Below are positions 24,162 to 34,487 of a stretch of 51,938 nt of DNA, piece by piece. Made by a program: the position numbers and the translations under genes. The DNA is from an uncultured Bacteroidota bacterium (GTDB lineage: Bacteria; Bacteroidota; Bacteroidia; Flavobacteriales; BACL11), in the NCBI GenBank assembly GCA_902514225.1, contig CABXPN010000005.1:1-51938 (forward strand). The letters are read 5' to 3'. Within the stretch, counting starts at the first letter, position 1. Each line of letters opens with the position of its first letter. The notes beneath the pieces are model-generated. The model was not told the DNA's origin, did not search any database, and saw only the letters and a list, made by a program, of their open reading frames with translations.

Positions 24162-25286
24162 TTAATAATTAATTTCTTGTTGTTCTAACTTTTTTGGCAT
24201 TTCTCTATATTCATACTCCTGATTTCTGAGTTGTGGAATAAAACCAGCTTCTTTTATACATTTCTGAATGCTTTCTGAAGTAAACCTATGTGGAGCTCCT
24301 GCAACCGAAACTACATTTTCTTCTATCATAATTGACCCCATATCATTCGCTCCTCCGTGCAAACAAATCTTTGCAGTATCTGCACCAACAGTAAGCCAAG
24401 ACGCCTGAATATTCGGAATGTTCGGAAGCATTATTCTGCTTATTGCCAAAGTTCTAATATATTCATCATCAGTAACATTATTATTCACCCCCTTTTTTCT
24501 TTGCAAAAGTGTACCATCATCCATAAAAGGCCATGGTATAAAAGCATGAAAACCTTTTGCTTGTTCTGGTTTTTCGGACTGAACCCCTCTAATCCAAACT
24601 AAATGTTCAAACCTTTCTTCAATTGTTTCTACATGTCCAAACATCATAGTTGCAGATGTTGTTATATCTAATTTATGAGCTTCTCTCATTACATCTAACC
24701 AAACTTTACCCGAACATTTCCCTGTGCTAATTATTCTTCTAACTCTATCATTTAAAATCTCAGCTCCAGCCCCTGGTAAACTATCCATCCCAGACTCTTT
24801 AAGTGCAATTAAAACTTCCTTATAAGTTAGTCCGTCTATCTTTGCAATATGCGCAATTTCAGGAGGTCCTAAAGTATGTAACCTAACATTTGGGTATAAT
24901 GTTTTTAATTCTCTAAATAAATTTGTGTAAAACTCTAATCCTAAATCCGGATGATGACCTCCTTGTAGTAAAATCTGATCTCCCCCATATTTTATTGTTT
25001 CTTCAATTTTTTCTTTATACTGATCAATAGTTGTAATATATACTTCTGGATGTTTTGGTGGTCGGAAAAAGTTACAAAATTTACAATTTGCCACACATGC
25101 ATTTGTAGTGTTTACATTCCTATCTATTTGCCATGTAACAACATCTCCGCTAACAGATTTTTGTCTCAATTGATTAGCAATAAACATAAGTTCTGCTGTT
25201 GCTAAATTTTCATATAAAAACTGACCTTCTTCTGCAGATAAAGAATCTTTATTTAATGCTCTTTGTATAAGCTCTTGCTTATTCAT
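24162..25286 (-). CDS. mqnC: Cyclic dehypoxanthinyl futalosine synthase (MqnC)
   Basis: A radical SAM enzyme of the futalosine route to menaquinone, cyclising dehypoxanthine futalosine. The cluster motif is CVANCKFC (C-x3-C-x2-C) after NVNTTNA. MqnC-type motifs include LLQGGHHPDLGLEFY, LPGAGAEILNDRVR, ATMMFGHVET and GGANDMGSIMIEENVVS. The start ATG at 25286 (MNKQELIQRAL) is preferred over an in-frame upstream start because the extension runs through the promoter region. MqnE is the closest alternative, but the GANDMGS and QASWLTVG motifs favour MqnC. First gene of mqnC-ribE-comEB-ctp. Confidence 0.92.
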   Translation of the reverse strand: MNKQELIQRALNKDSLSAEEGQFLYENLATAELMFIANQLRQKSVSGDVVTWQIDRNVNTTNACVANCKFCNFFRPPKHPEVYITTIDQYKEKIEETIKYGGDQILLQGGHHPDLGLEFYTNLFRELKTLYPNVRLHTLGPPEIAHIAKIDGLTYKEVLIALKESGMDSLPGAGAEILNDRVRRIISTGKCSGKVWLDVMREAHKLDITTSATMMFGHVETIEERFEHLVWIRGVQSEKPEQAKGFHAFIPWPFMDDGTLLQRKKGVNNNVTDDEYIRTLAISRIMLPNIPNIQASWLTVGADTAKICLHGGANDMGSIMIEENVVSVAGAPHRFTSESIQKCIKEAGFIPQLRNQEYEYREMPKKLEQQEINY

Positions 25287-25295
25287 AAAATTAAC

Positions 25296-25303
25296 TAATT
25301 TTG
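25296..25303 (+). promoter_or_regulatory. -7 element for the leucyl aminopeptidase gene
   Basis: TAATTTTG matches TAnnTTTG, 23 nt upstream of the ATG at 25327, and lies next to the opposing mqnC element. Confidence 0.5.
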
Positions 25304-25310
25304 TGGTTTT

Positions 25311-25318
25311 CAAAAATA
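25311..25318 (-). promoter_or_regulatory. -7 element for the mqnC operon
   Basis: The minus strand reads TATTTTTG, 24 nt upstream of the mqnC ATG at 25286. Only 7 bp separate it from the divergent plus-strand element. Confidence 0.5.
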
Positions 25319-25326
25319 CTAAATAT

Positions 25327-26742
25327 ATGAAAACTATAATCAAAAAAAATGATGAATTGACATTTGAGGAAAATGTTGTTTTCTTTCATTCAGACAAAAC
25401 AGATTCTAAAAACTTATTTTTAAGTGATGAAGAGGTAAAATACCTTAAAAAAGAACTTAAAGAGGATAAGGAAATAATCAAAATATATAATTTTAGTAGG
25501 TATGTATTTGTTATAAATCCTAAAAAAGAGGACAATAATAATAAAAGAATGGAAAATCTTAGGTTGATTGGAGATAAACTACAATCCTTTTTAAAAGATG
25601 AAAAATCTGTAACAATAAAACTTAATAAAAATGAGGAAACAGATGGTTTTGCAATAGCTGAGGGGTTAGCTCTATCAAATTACACTTTTACAAAACATAA
25701 AACAGACCCAAAGCCAAATAAATTAGAAGAAATTTGTTTAACAAATGTTTCCGATAAAGATGTTTCAGAACTACAAAATGTTGTTGATTCTGTTTATTTA
25801 ACAAGAGATTTAATAAATGAACCTTTTTCACATCTTGGTGCAAAAGATTTAGCGAATGCAGCTGTTAAATCTGGCAAGAAATACGGATTTAAAACAACTG
25901 TATTTAATAAAAAGAAAATTGAATCCTTAAAAATGGGAGGTTTATTAGCGGTAAACAAAGGTAGTATTGATGAACCTACTTTTACAATTATGGAATGGAA
26001 ACCTAAAAATGCAAAGAACAAACAACCAATTGTTTTGGTTGGAAAAGGTATTGTTTATGATACGGGTGGATTAAGTTTAAAACCTACAGCAAACTCTATG
26101 GATTTAATGAAAATTGACATGGGAGGAGCGGGGACTGTTATTGGATCTTTACAAGCAATAGCTTCAAACAATCTGCCGTATCATGTTATTGGATTGTTAC
26201 CTGCAACCGACAACAGACCTTCTGGGAACGCATACGCACCAGGTGATGTAATAACAATGCATGATGGAACAACTGTTGAGGTATTAAATACAGATGCCGA
26301 AGGAAGAATGGTATTAGCGGATGCTTTAAGTTTTGCGAAAAAATATAATCCTGAATTAGTTATTGATTTAGCAACATTAACTGGAGCGGCTGTTGCTGCA
26401 ATTGGCCATTATGGTTTTGTTAGTATGCATAAAAATGCAAAAAAAGAACATGAAAACCTAAAAGAGATTGGAAATGAGGTTCATGAAAGATTAGCGGAGT
26501 TTCCATTTTGGTCAGATTATGATGAATTAATAAAATCCGACATTGCTGATATTAAAAACTTAGGAGGTCCTTATGGTGGAGCGATTACTGCTGGTAAATT
26601 TTTAGCTCACTTTACTGACTATCCTTTTATTCATATTGATTTGCCAGGAGTTTATTCAAAAACTAAATATGGATACAGAGGAAAAGGAGCAACCGGAATG
26701 GGAGTCAGATTACTTTATAATTTTATTAAAAACAGAGATTAA
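25327..26742 (+). CDS. Leucyl aminopeptidase (M17 family)
   Basis: A 471-residue cytosolic dizinc aminopeptidase removing N-terminal residues from peptides. Metal- and substrate-binding signatures are VGKGIVYDTGGLSLKP (Lys and Asp), MDLMKIDMGGAGTV and the family hallmark VLNTDAEGRMVLADAL; LATLTGAAVAAIG follows. ATG at 25327 is used rather than an in-frame GTG at 25303, which lies within the promoter. One base separates its stop from pdxA, so the two are likely co-transcribed. Confidence 0.95.
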   Translation: MKTIIKKNDELTFEENVVFFHSDKTDSKNLFLSDEEVKYLKKELKEDKEIIKIYNFSRYVFVINPKKEDNNNKRMENLRLIGDKLQSFLKDEKSVTIKLNKNEETDGFAIAEGLALSNYTFTKHKTDPKPNKLEEICLTNVSDKDVSELQNVVDSVYLTRDLINEPFSHLGAKDLANAAVKSGKKYGFKTTVFNKKKIESLKMGGLLAVNKGSIDEPTFTIMEWKPKNAKNKQPIVLVGKGIVYDTGGLSLKPTANSMDLMKIDMGGAGTVIGSLQAIASNNLPYHVIGLLPATDNRPSGNAYAPGDVITMHDGTTVEVLNTDAEGRMVLADALSFAKKYNPELVIDLATLTGAAVAAIGHYGFVSMHKNAKKEHENLKEIGNEVHERLAEFPFWSDYDELIKSDIADIKNLGGPYGGAITAGKFLAHFTDYPFIHIDLPGVYSKTKYGYRGKGATGMGVRLLYNFIKNRD

Positions 26743-26743
26743 T

Positions 26744-27799
26744 ATGGGAAATTTCAGAAAAAAAATAAGAGTTGGTATTTCTGTAGGAGATTTAAACGGA
26801 ATCGGAATGGAAGTTATCATAAAAACTTTTTTAGATAAAAGAATGATGGATTTCTGCACTCCAATAGTTTTTGCTTCTTCAAAAGTAGCTTCATTTCACA
26901 GAAAAGTTTTAGAAATTAAAAATTTTAGTTTCAATATTATCAACTCCTTTAAAAACATAAATGACAAACAAGCAAATTTAATAAATTGTTGGGATGAAGA
27001 TGTCGTTTTAAATATTGGGGAATCTTCTGAAGAAGTTGGAAAATATGCTTATCTTTCTTTAGAAAAAGCTAAAGAATCTCTGCAAAATAATGAAATTGAT
27101 GTTTTGGTAACCGCTCCTATTAACAAATCATCTATTCAGAAAAATAAAGAAGATTTTATTGGACATACAGAATATTTAGAACAAAATTTTGAGGGGAAAT
27201 CACTGATGATGATGATAAGTTCGAATATGAAAATAGCTTTTGTTACTTCTCATGTCCCCTTAGTTGAGGTTCCTAAGCTTCTTACAAAACCAAAAATTTC
27301 TGAAAATCTGAAAATGATAAATGAAACTTTAATTCAGGATTTTGGAATAAGAAAACCTAAAATTGCTGTAATTGGGCTAAATCCTCATGCAGGAGAAGAA
27401 GGAATGCTTGGAAAAGAGGAAGAAGAAATAATTATTCCTGCAATTCAGGAAACTAAGGAAAAAGAAAATATTCTCTCTTTCGGACCATTTCCTGCGGATA
27501 GTTTTTTCACTCCTTCAAATCTGAAAAAATATGATGCAATTCTTTCTATGTATCATGATCAGGGACTTACTCCATTTAAAACTCTTTCTTTTTCAGAAGG
27601 TGTAAATTATACAGCAGGTCTAAATATTGTCAGAACATCACCTGTGCACGGAACTGCTTTTGATATTGCAGGAAAAAACAAAGCAGAGGAACAATCTTTT
27701 AGAGAATCTGTCTATTTGGCATGCGATATTATTAAAAAAAGAAGAGAGTATTTACTCCTAAGAAAAAACTCTTTAAAAAGCAAAAAATCAGAAGATTAG
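26744..27799 (+). CDS. pdxA: 4-hydroxythreonine-4-phosphate dehydrogenase
   Basis: Oxidises 4-phosphohydroxy-threonine in the DXP-dependent pyridoxal phosphate pathway. The 351-residue protein starts MGNFRKKIRVGISVGDLNG, with the nucleotide/substrate segment GDLNGIGMEV, PINKSSIQ, GHTEYL (metal His), GLNPHAGE, LSMYHDQGLTPFK and HGTAFDIAGK. Longer upstream starts would run into the aminopeptidase gene. dxs, whose product DXP is the partner substrate of this route, is at 32556-34478. Confidence 0.95.
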   Translation: MGNFRKKIRVGISVGDLNGIGMEVIIKTFLDKRMMDFCTPIVFASSKVASFHRKVLEIKNFSFNIINSFKNINDKQANLINCWDEDVVLNIGESSEEVGKYAYLSLEKAKESLQNNEIDVLVTAPINKSSIQKNKEDFIGHTEYLEQNFEGKSLMMMISSNMKIAFVTSHVPLVEVPKLLTKPKISENLKMINETLIQDFGIRKPKIAVIGLNPHAGEEGMLGKEEEEIIIPAIQETKEKENILSFGPFPADSFFTPSNLKKYDAILSMYHDQGLTPFKTLSFSEGVNYTAGLNIVRTSPVHGTAFDIAGKNKAEEQSFRESVYLACDIIKKRREYLLLRKNSLKSKKSED

Positions 27800-27807
27800 C
27801 TTTTATA

Positions 27808-27836
27808 TTGCATTTTAGTAAAAAGTAGTATATTTG
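27808..27836 (+). promoter_or_regulatory. Promoter of the DUF177-rpmF-plsX-fabH-acc operon
   Basis: TTG (27808-27810), 18 bp spacing, then TATATTTG (27829-27836) matches the Bacteroidota -33/-7 layout. The ATG at 27859 follows 22 nt later. Confidence 0.6.
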
Positions 27837-27858
27837 CCGACTATTTAAAATCAAGATT

Positions 27859-28374
27859 ATGCTTGGATATAACATCCGTATTTCAGGAGTTAAGGATGGA
27901 AATCACGAGTATTTATTCGAATTAGATAATAAGTTCTTTGATACATTTAATAGTTCTGAAATAACAAATGCAGACATAAAAGTAACATCTATCCTCAACA
28001 AGGATGGACATAGATTAAAAATAAACCTTCAGATTGATGGTGTAATTAAAAGTCTTTTATGTGATTTGTGTGCAAGTGAAATGGATATTAAAATATCTAA
28101 TTCGTTTTCTGTTCTTCTGAAAGAAACTGAAGAATATTTAGAAGATACTGATGAGATAATTTACATTAAAAGCATGCAAAATGAAGTTGATATTTCTCAC
28201 TTAATCTTTGAAGGAATTGAACTTTCAATACCATCAAAAAGAGAACATAGTGATGAAAAAGACGATAAGTGTGATAAAGATATGATGGCGTTATTAGACA
28301 AATATGCCGAAAAGAAAGAAACAAAAAATGACCCTAGATGGGACGGACTAAATAAATTAAAAGATTTAATATAA
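27859..28374 (+). CDS. DUF177 / YceD family protein
   Basis: A 171-residue protein of the YceD (DUF177) family, linked to 23S rRNA or large-ribosomal-subunit maturation and very often encoded before rpmF, as here (6-bp gap). The paired Cys in SLLCDLCASEMD (about residues 69-80) match the conserved family CxxC, and the C-terminus ends in the usual DPRWDGLNKLKDL. First gene of the operon running through fatty-acid synthesis genes. Confidence 0.92.
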   Translation: MLGYNIRISGVKDGNHEYLFELDNKFFDTFNSSEITNADIKVTSILNKDGHRLKINLQIDGVIKSLLCDLCASEMDIKISNSFSVLLKETEEYLEDTDEIIYIKSMQNEVDISHLIFEGIELSIPSKREHSDEKDDKCDKDMMALLDKYAEKKETKNDPRWDGLNKLKDLI

Positions 28375-28380
28375 AATAAG

Positions 28381-28566
28381 ATGGCACATCCTAAAAGAAA
28401 AATTTCAAAAACAAGAAGAGATAAGAGAAGAACTCACTATAAAGCTTCTGAAACTACTTTATACACTTGCCCAAATTGTTCAACACCAGTACAATATCAC
28501 AGAGTTTGTGAAGAGTGCGGGACTTACAGAGGGAAACAAGCAATAGACAAACAAGTATCTTTATAA
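28381..28566 (+). CDS. rpmF: 50S ribosomal protein L32
   Basis: A 61-residue, basic ribosomal protein. MAHPKRKISKTRRDKRRTHY is the standard L32 N-terminus. Four Cys in CPNCSTPV and RVCEECG form the zinc ribbon, so this is the zinc-binding (C+) form. Confidence 0.97.
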   Translation: MAHPKRKISKTRRDKRRTHYKASETTLYTCPNCSTPVQYHRVCEECGTYRGKQAIDKQVSL

Positions 28567-28623
28567 TCCCACTCTTAAAAAAAGTTGTAGTTTTATCAAC
28601 CAATTAAAGCTATAATAATTTAA

Positions 28624-29562
28624 ATGAGAATTGGAATAGATATCATGGGGGGAGATTTTGCCCCACAAAAAACAATACACGGAGCAATTCTTGCACAAAA
28701 GGATTTGCCTTCTGATACAGAAATTGTATTGTTTGGTAGAAAAGAAGATATATTAAACCAATTAAAATCTCATAACATTTCAGAAGATTTATTCGAAATT
28801 GTTGATTGCTCTGAGGTAATTGAAATGGGGGAACATCCTGTAAAAGCATTTAAGAAAAAACAAAAATCAAGTATTGCTGTTGGGTTTTATTATCTGGCAA
28901 AAGGGGAAATTGATGGATTTGCATCTGCAGGAAATACAGGTGCAATGTTTGCAGGCGGATTCTTTTCTGTAAAAGCAATTAGTGGTGTAATCAGACCTTG
29001 TATTTCTTCTGTTTTACCAAAAGAAAATGGTAGTGTTGGTGTACTATTAGATGTTGGAGCAAATGCAGATTGTAAAGCAGATGTTTTATATCAATTCGGA
29101 ATTTTAGGATCTTTATTTGCAGAACATGTATGCAATATTAAAAACCCAAAAGTAGGACTACTTAATCTGGGAGAAGAAAAAACAAAAGGAAATATGCTAA
29201 CTCTATCTGCTCATGAAATGATGGAGGGGACAAAAGACTATAACTTTATTGGAAATGTAGAAAGTAGGGATATCTTTGAAGAAGAGTCTGATGTTATAGT
29301 TTGTGATGGTTTTACAGGAAATATTGTTTTAAAAGAAGCGGAAGCTTTTTATAATCTTATTAAAAAAAGAGGATTAGAGGATAACTATTTTAAACGATTT
29401 AATTACGAAAATTATGGAGGAACTCCTATTTTAGGATTAAATAAAACTGTTATTATAGGACATGGTATTTCAAACGAAATAGCAATAAAAAACATGATAA
29501 TTCTTACCAAAGATGTTGCAGAAGCAGATTTGGCAACCAAAATTAAAGAAAGTTTAAACTAA
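28624..29562 (+). CDS. plsX: Phosphate acyltransferase PlsX
   Basis: Converts acyl-ACP to acyl-phosphate for phospholipid synthesis. [15 protein letters not shown] is the diagnostic start, followed by [31 protein letters not shown] and [12 protein letters not shown]. The 312-residue length is usual. Its stop and the fabH start overlap (TAATG). Confidence 0.96.
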   Translation: MRIGIDIMGGDFAPQKTIHGAILAQKDLPSDTEIVLFGRKEDILNQLKSHNISEDLFEIVDCSEVIEMGEHPVKAFKKKQKSSIAVGFYYLAKGEIDGFASAGNTGAMFAGGFFSVKAISGVIRPCISSVLPKENGSVGVLLDVGANADCKADVLYQFGILGSLFAEHVCNIKNPKVGLLNLGEEKTKGNMLTLSAHEMMEGTKDYNFIGNVESRDIFEEESDVIVCDGFTGNIVLKEAEAFYNLIKKRGLEDNYFKRFNYENYGGTPILGLNKTVIIGHGISNEIAIKNMIILTKDVAEADLATKIKESLN

Positions 29563-30563
29563 TGAGTAAAATTACAGCTGCTATAACAGGAATTCAAGGA
29601 TATGTACCTGACTATATTTTAACAAATAAAGAACTTGAAACTTTAGTAGACACAAATGATGAGTGGATTACTACAAGAACTGGAATTACGGAAAGAAGAA
29701 TCCTTAAAGGAGAGGGACTAGGGTCTTCAGATATGGGAGCGGAAGCAATAAAAGGCTTACTCGAAAAAACAAATACTAAAGCAGAAGAAATTGATTTAAT
29801 TATTTGTGCAACAGCTACCCCTGACATGATATTTCCTTCTACCGCATGTATAATTGCAGATAAAATTGGAGCCACAAATTGTTTTGCATACGATTTGATG
29901 GCTGCGTGTTCAGGATTTTTGTATTCTCTTGCAACTGCATCCAAATTTATTGAAACAGGTGCTTATAAAAAAGTTGTTGTTGTAGGAGCTGATAAGATGT
30001 CTTCTATTGTAGATTATACTGAAAGATCTACTTGTATTATTTTTGGAGATGGTGCTGGTGCTGTTCTTTTAGAGCCTTCTGAAGATGGCTTAGGAATTCA
30101 AGACTCTATTTTAAAATCAGATGGTTCAGGAAGAGAATTCTTACACCTAAAAGCGGGTGGTTCTGTAAAACCAGCTTCTCATGAAACAATAGATGGTAAA
30201 GAACATTTTATTTTTCAAGATGGTCAACCAGTTTTTAAAGCTGCTGTAAAAAGTATGGCTGATGTTTCTGAAGAAATAATGAATAGAAATAATCTTACTG
30301 CAGATGATGTAGCTTGGTTAGTGCCTCATCAAGCAAATAAAAGAATTATTGATGCGACCGCAAGAAGAATGGGGGTTGATGATGAAAAAGTTATGTTAAA
30401 TATCCAGAAGTATGGGAATACAACAAACGGAACAATTCCTCTTTGTTTATGGGAATGGGAGAATCAGTTAAATAAAGGGGACAATATTATACTTGCTGCT
30501 TTCGGAGGAGGATTCACTTGGGGGTCTATATTTCTGAAATGGGCTTACGATTCAAATAAATAA
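29562..30563 (+). CDS. fabH: Beta-ketoacyl-ACP synthase III
   Basis: Starts fatty-acid chains by condensing an acyl-CoA with malonyl-ACP. The Cys-His-Asn triad is visible: [10 protein letters not shown] (Cys about 115), [10 protein letters not shown] (His) and [11 protein letters not shown] (Asn). The N-terminus [15 protein letters not shown] and [15 protein letters not shown] are typical. It is coupled to plsX by a one-base overlap and precedes accB/accC. Confidence 0.96.
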   Translation: MSKITAAITGIQGYVPDYILTNKELETLVDTNDEWITTRTGITERRILKGEGLGSSDMGAEAIKGLLEKTNTKAEEIDLIICATATPDMIFPSTACIIADKIGATNCFAYDLMAACSGFLYSLATASKFIETGAYKKVVVVGADKMSSIVDYTERSTCIIFGDGAGAVLLEPSEDGLGIQDSILKSDGSGREFLHLKAGGSVKPASHETIDGKEHFIFQDGQPVFKAAVKSMADVSEEIMNRNNLTADDVAWLVPHQANKRIIDATARRMGVDDEKVMLNIQKYGNTTNGTIPLCLWEWENQLNKGDNIILAAFGGGFTWGSIFLKWAYDSNK

Positions 30564-30566
30564 TCC

Positions 30567-30574
30567 TATTTTTG
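30567..30574 (+). promoter_or_regulatory. Possible internal -7 element upstream of accBC
   Basis: TATTTTTG matches TAnnTTTG in the 64-bp fabH-accB gap, 53 nt before the accB ATG. It may give extra accBC transcription. Confidence 0.35.
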
Positions 30575-30627
30575 TAATTTAAAATATACAAGAAAATCAT
30601 TTACTAGTACAAATAAAATATATTAAA

Positions 30628-31140
30628 ATGAGTAAAAAGATGACCTTAGAAGAAATTCAAGAATTAATAAAATTTGTAGCAAAATCAGGAGCTACAGATG
30701 TAGATTTGGAAATTGATAATATAAAAATTTCTATAAAATCTCCTGCCAAAAAGAGAAGAGGTGAGAAAACGGAAGAAGTAACCATTATTCAGCAATCTGT
30801 TCCATCCACTCCGCTTGTTGCATCTCCGGTTGAAACAGAAACTCCTGCGGCTGTTCAGACAGAAGATGCTCCTAAAACTGCACAGGAGGAGAGTTCTAAT
30901 AATATTACTATAAAATCTTCTATGATTGGTACATTCTACAGAAGTTCTTCTCCAGAAAAACCATCATTTGTAAATGTTGGGGATACAATAAAAGAAGGAG
31001 ATACAATTTGTATAATTGAAGCTATGAAACTTTTTAATGAGATTGAATCTGAAGTCTCTGGTACTATTATAAAGGTATTGGTTGATGACTCAACACCTAT
31101 TGAGTTTGATCAGCCATTATTCTTAGTTGACCCTTCATAA
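30628..31140 (+). CDS. accB: Biotin carboxyl carrier protein of acetyl-CoA carboxylase
   Basis: Carries the carboxybiotin arm between biotin carboxylase and carboxyltransferase. The N-terminal helix MTLEEIQELIKFVAKSGATD, a Pro/Ala/Thr-rich linker (about 55-90) and the C-terminal biotinyl domain with CIIEAMKLFNEIE (biotinylated Lys of EAMK, about residue 134) are visible. It is followed after 18 bp by accC. Confidence 0.96.
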   Translation: MSKKMTLEEIQELIKFVAKSGATDVDLEIDNIKISIKSPAKKRRGEKTEEVTIIQQSVPSTPLVASPVETETPAAVQTEDAPKTAQEESSNNITIKSSMIGTFYRSSSPEKPSFVNVGDTIKEGDTICIIEAMKLFNEIESEVSGTIIKVLVDDSTPIEFDQPLFLVDPS

Positions 31141-31158
31141 ATAATCTAAATAAATATT

Positions 31159-32496
31159 ATGTTTAAGAAGATATTAATTGCAAATAGAGGAGAAATTGCA
31201 CTCAGAATTATTCGTTCTTGTAAAGAAATGGGGATACAAACTGTTGCAGTTTACTCAAAAGCAGATGCTGATAGTTTACATGTTAGGTTTGCAGATGAGG
31301 CGGTTTGTATTGGGCCGGCAGCAAGTGCAGAATCGTACTTAAAAATACCAAACATTATAGCAGCTGCAGAAATTACAAATGCAGATGCTGTTCACCCTGG
31401 TTATGGTTTTCTGGCCGAAAACTCTAACTTTTCTAAAATCTGTGCCGAAAACGGAATTAAATTTATTGGAGCCTCCCCAGAAATGATTGATGGAATGGGA
31501 GATAAAGCTTCTGCAAAAGAAACAATGAAAAAAGCTGGTGTGCCGACAATTCCTGGATCTAAAGGATTGATAAAAGATTTTAAAGAGTGTACAAAACTTG
31601 CTAATGAAATAGGATATCCTATAATGCTAAAAGCAACTGCAGGTGGTGGTGGTAAAGGTATGAGATTGGTTTGGGAAGAAGAGAATTTAAAAGATTCATG
31701 GGATTCTGCTCGTCAAGAATCAAAAGCGGCATTTGGAAATGACGGGATGTACATGGAAAAATTTATTGAAGACCCACGACATATCGAAATACAGGTTATT
31801 GGAGATTATAAAGGAAAAGCAGCTCATTTATCTGAAAGAGATTGTTCTATACAAAGAAGACATCAGAAATTAGCAGAAGAAACTCCTTCTCCTTTTATGA
31901 CAAATAAATTAAGAAAAGAAATGGGAGAAGCGGCCATAAAAGCAGCTGAAGCCGTAAAATATGAGGGGGTTGGTACCGTAGAATTTTTAGTAGATAAGCA
32001 CAGAGATTTCTACTTTATGGAAATGAATACTCGTATTCAGGTTGAACATCCTATTACGGAAGAAGTAGTTGATTTTGACCTAATCCGTGAGCAGATAAAA
32101 GTAGCGGCCGGAATAGAAATTTCTGGGAAAAATTATATGCCACAATTACATGCTATTGAGTGTAGAATTAATGCTGAAGATCCTTATAATAATTTTCGTC
32201 CTTGCCCTGGGATGATAACATCTTTTCATGCACCAGGAGGTCATGGGGTAAGAATTGATACACATGTTTATGCTAATTATATGATTCCTCCCTTTTACGA
32301 TTCTATGATTGCAAAAGTAATTACGGTTGCACAAACTAGAGAGGAAGCAATTTCTAAAATGGAAAGAGCGTTAGATGAATTTATTATTGAAGGGATCAAA
32401 ACAACTATTCCTTTTCATCAAGCACTTATGAAAAATGAAGATTTCAGAAACGGAAATTACACTACTAAATTTATGGAGTCTTTTAAGTTAAAATAG
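31159..32496 (+). CDS. accC: Biotin carboxylase subunit of acetyl-CoA carboxylase
   Basis: Carboxylates the biotin on AccB with bicarbonate and ATP. The 445-residue protein starts [18 protein letters not shown]. The ATP-grasp Gly loop is [14 protein letters not shown]; the active-site region includes [24 protein letters not shown] and the catalytic [11 protein letters not shown] segment. Last gene of the operon; a bidirectional terminator follows. Confidence 0.97.
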   Translation: MFKKILIANRGEIALRIIRSCKEMGIQTVAVYSKADADSLHVRFADEAVCIGPAASAESYLKIPNIIAAAEITNADAVHPGYGFLAENSNFSKICAENGIKFIGASPEMIDGMGDKASAKETMKKAGVPTIPGSKGLIKDFKECTKLANEIGYPIMLKATAGGGGKGMRLVWEEENLKDSWDSARQESKAAFGNDGMYMEKFIEDPRHIEIQVIGDYKGKAAHLSERDCSIQRRHQKLAEETPSPFMTNKLRKEMGEAAIKAAEAVKYEGVGTVEFLVDKHRDFYFMEMNTRIQVEHPITEEVVDFDLIREQIKVAAGIEISGKNYMPQLHAIECRINAEDPYNNFRPCPGMITSFHAPGGHGVRIDTHVYANYMIPPFYDSMIAKVITVAQTREEAISKMERALDEFIIEGIKTTIPFHQALMKNEDFRNGNYTTKFMESFKLK

Positions 32497-32525
32497 ACTT
32501 TTGAAATATAAATATTTATATAATG

Positions 32526-32552
32526 AAACCCCTTCTAGAGATAGAGGGGTTT
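32526..32552. terminator. Bidirectional terminator between accC and dxs
   Basis: AAACCCCT (32526-32533) pairs with AGGGGTTT (32545-32552) around an 11-base loop. T-rich sequence follows the stem on the plus strand. The element lies between the two convergent stop codons and can serve both genes. Confidence 0.8.
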
Positions 32553-32555
32553 TAT

Positions 32556-34478
32556 TTACACAGCCTGAGCTTTTCTACTAATTAGTTTATAAACATTTTC
32601 TTTTATTGCGTTTAGATCAAAATAACATTCTGCATAAAGCTGTTCTTGCGTCCCATGATTTATAAATTTATCCGGAACTCCTAATCTCAAAACTTCCGTT
32701 TTATAATTATTATCTACCATAAATTCTATAACAGCAGATCCAAACCCACCTTGTAAACAGCCATCTTCAATAGTTATTACTTTATCAAATTTCTGGAATA
32801 TAGTATGTAATAATTCTTTATCAATTGGTTTTACAAATCTCATATCAAAATGAGCAATATTCAACCCTTCTTTTACAAAATATTTATCTGCCTCAACAAC
32901 AAAATTACCGGTATTTCCTATAGAAAGTATCGCTACTTCCTCTCCATCTTTTACCATTCTACCCTTTCCTATTTCAATTTCCTCAAAAGGAGTTTCCCAA
33001 TCTAAAATTACTCCATTTCCTCTAGGATACCTTATAGAAAAAGGACCTTTATTTGGTAATTGTGCCGTATACATTAAGTTCCTTAATTCTTGTTCGTTCA
33101 TAGGAGCGGAAACAATCATATTAGGAATACATCTAAAGTAAGCCAAATCAAAAACTCCATGATGAGTAGCTCCATCAGCACCTACAAAACCTCCTCTATC
33201 CAAACAAAATACAACATCTAAATTTTGCAAAGCTACATCATGTATAACTTGGTCGTAAGCCCTTTGCATAAATGAAGAATAAATATTGCAATAAGGAGTC
33301 ATCCCTTGAGTTGCAAGTCCTGCAGAAAAAGTAACCGCATGTTGCTCTGCAATTCCCACATCAAATACTCTATCTGGCATTACATCCATCATTTTACTTA
33401 AAGAAGAACCTGAAAGCATGGCGGGAGTCACTCCAACAATATTTTCATTCTCTTTCGCTAATTCTATAATGGTTTCTCCAAAAACATCTTGGTATTTTGG
33501 TGGAGATTTTTTCTTTTTAGGAGAGATAATTTCTCCTGTTTCTTTATTAAACAATCCTGGAGCATGCCACTTTGTTGTATCTCCATCTTCAGCAGGTTTA
33601 TACCCCTTTCCTTTTTGGGTAATACAATGTAATATTTTTGGTCCTGGAATGTCTTTTAAGTCCGAAAGTACTTCCGCTAAATGTTTTACATCATGTCCGT
33701 CAATTGGTCCGAAATATCTGAAATTTAAAGATTCAAAGTAATTGCTCTCCCCTAGTAGTGATGATTTTATTGCTCCTTCTACTTTTTGTGCTACTTTCTG
33801 TGCATTAGGACCAAACTTACTAATCTTCCCTAAAATTTTCCAAATTTTATTTTTTGCCTTATTATATGTTTTGGAAGTAGCAATATCTGTAAAATATTCT
33901 TTTAAAGCACCAACAGCAGGGTCAATCGACATGCAATTATCATTTAAAATAACTAAAAGATTTGTGTTTTCCATTCCCGCATGATTCAACCCTTCAAAAG
34001 CAATTCCTCCCGTAATTGAACCATCTCCAATAACAGCAATATGTTGTTTTTTAGTGTCTTTTTTCAAATCAGAAGCAAGGGACATCCCAAGAGCAGCAGA
34101 AATAGAAGTTGAAGAATGTCCGACTCCAAAAGTATCATAAACACTTTCCGATCTTTTCGGGAAGCCACTTATCCCTTTATAAGTTCTGTTTGTATAAAAT
34201 TCATCTCGTCTTCCAGTAAGTATTTTGTGTCCATATGCTTGATGACCTACATCCCAAACAAGTTGGTCTTCTGGTGTGTTAAAAGTATGATGCAAAGCAA
34301 CAGTAAGTTCTACAACTCCCAAACTAGCTCCAAAATGACCACCTTTTTCCGAAACTACATCAACAATAAATTGCCTTAATTCTTCAGAAAGTTTAGGTAA
34401 TTCTTTTCTTCTTAATTTCCTTAAATCAGAAGGAGAATTAATTTTTGATAATAAAGGACCGGATTTAAACTTTTGCAT
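32556..34478 (-). CDS. dxs: 1-deoxy-D-xylulose-5-phosphate synthase
   Basis: Thiamine-diphosphate enzyme that condenses pyruvate and glyceraldehyde 3-phosphate to DXP, the entry to the MEP pathway and PLP synthesis. The 640-residue protein contains GHFGASLGVVELTVALH, WDVGHQAYGHKILTGRR, the ThDP motif GDGSITGGIAFEGLNHAG...N, VGIAEQHAVTFSAGLA and CLDRGGFVGADGATHHG. ATG at 34478 is preferred over TTG at 34490, which overlaps the -7 element. ispG (5105-7018) and pdxA (26744-27799) use its product further on. Confidence 0.97.
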   Translation of the reverse strand: MQKFKSGPLLSKINSPSDLRKLRRKELPKLSEELRQFIVDVVSEKGGHFGASLGVVELTVALHHTFNTPEDQLVWDVGHQAYGHKILTGRRDEFYTNRTYKGISGFPKRSESVYDTFGVGHSSTSISAALGMSLASDLKKDTKKQHIAVIGDGSITGGIAFEGLNHAGMENTNLLVILNDNCMSIDPAVGALKEYFTDIATSKTYNKAKNKIWKILGKISKFGPNAQKVAQKVEGAIKSSLLGESNYFESLNFRYFGPIDGHDVKHLAEVLSDLKDIPGPKILHCITQKGKGYKPAEDGDTTKWHAPGLFNKETGEIISPKKKKSPPKYQDVFGETIIELAKENENIVGVTPAMLSGSSLSKMMDVMPDRVFDVGIAEQHAVTFSAGLATQGMTPYCNIYSSFMQRAYDQVIHDVALQNLDVVFCLDRGGFVGADGATHHGVFDLAYFRCIPNMIVSAPMNEQELRNLMYTAQLPNKGPFSIRYPRGNGVILDWETPFEEIEIGKGRMVKDGEEVAILSIGNTGNFVVEADKYFVKEGLNIAHFDMRFVKPIDKELLHTIFQKFDKVITIEDGCLQGGFGSAVIEFMVDNNYKTEVLRLGVPDKFINHGTQEQLYAECYFDLNAIKENVYKLISRKAQAV

Positions 34479-34487
34479 AATTGTTTG

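Noticed and set aside
25558..25568. TTAGGTTGAT inside the aminopeptidase gene as a third copy of the glmS-tail repeat
   Set aside because: Only about 10 bases match, the GTTACGGTAGA block is missing and it is within a conserved gene; chance is the simple explanation.
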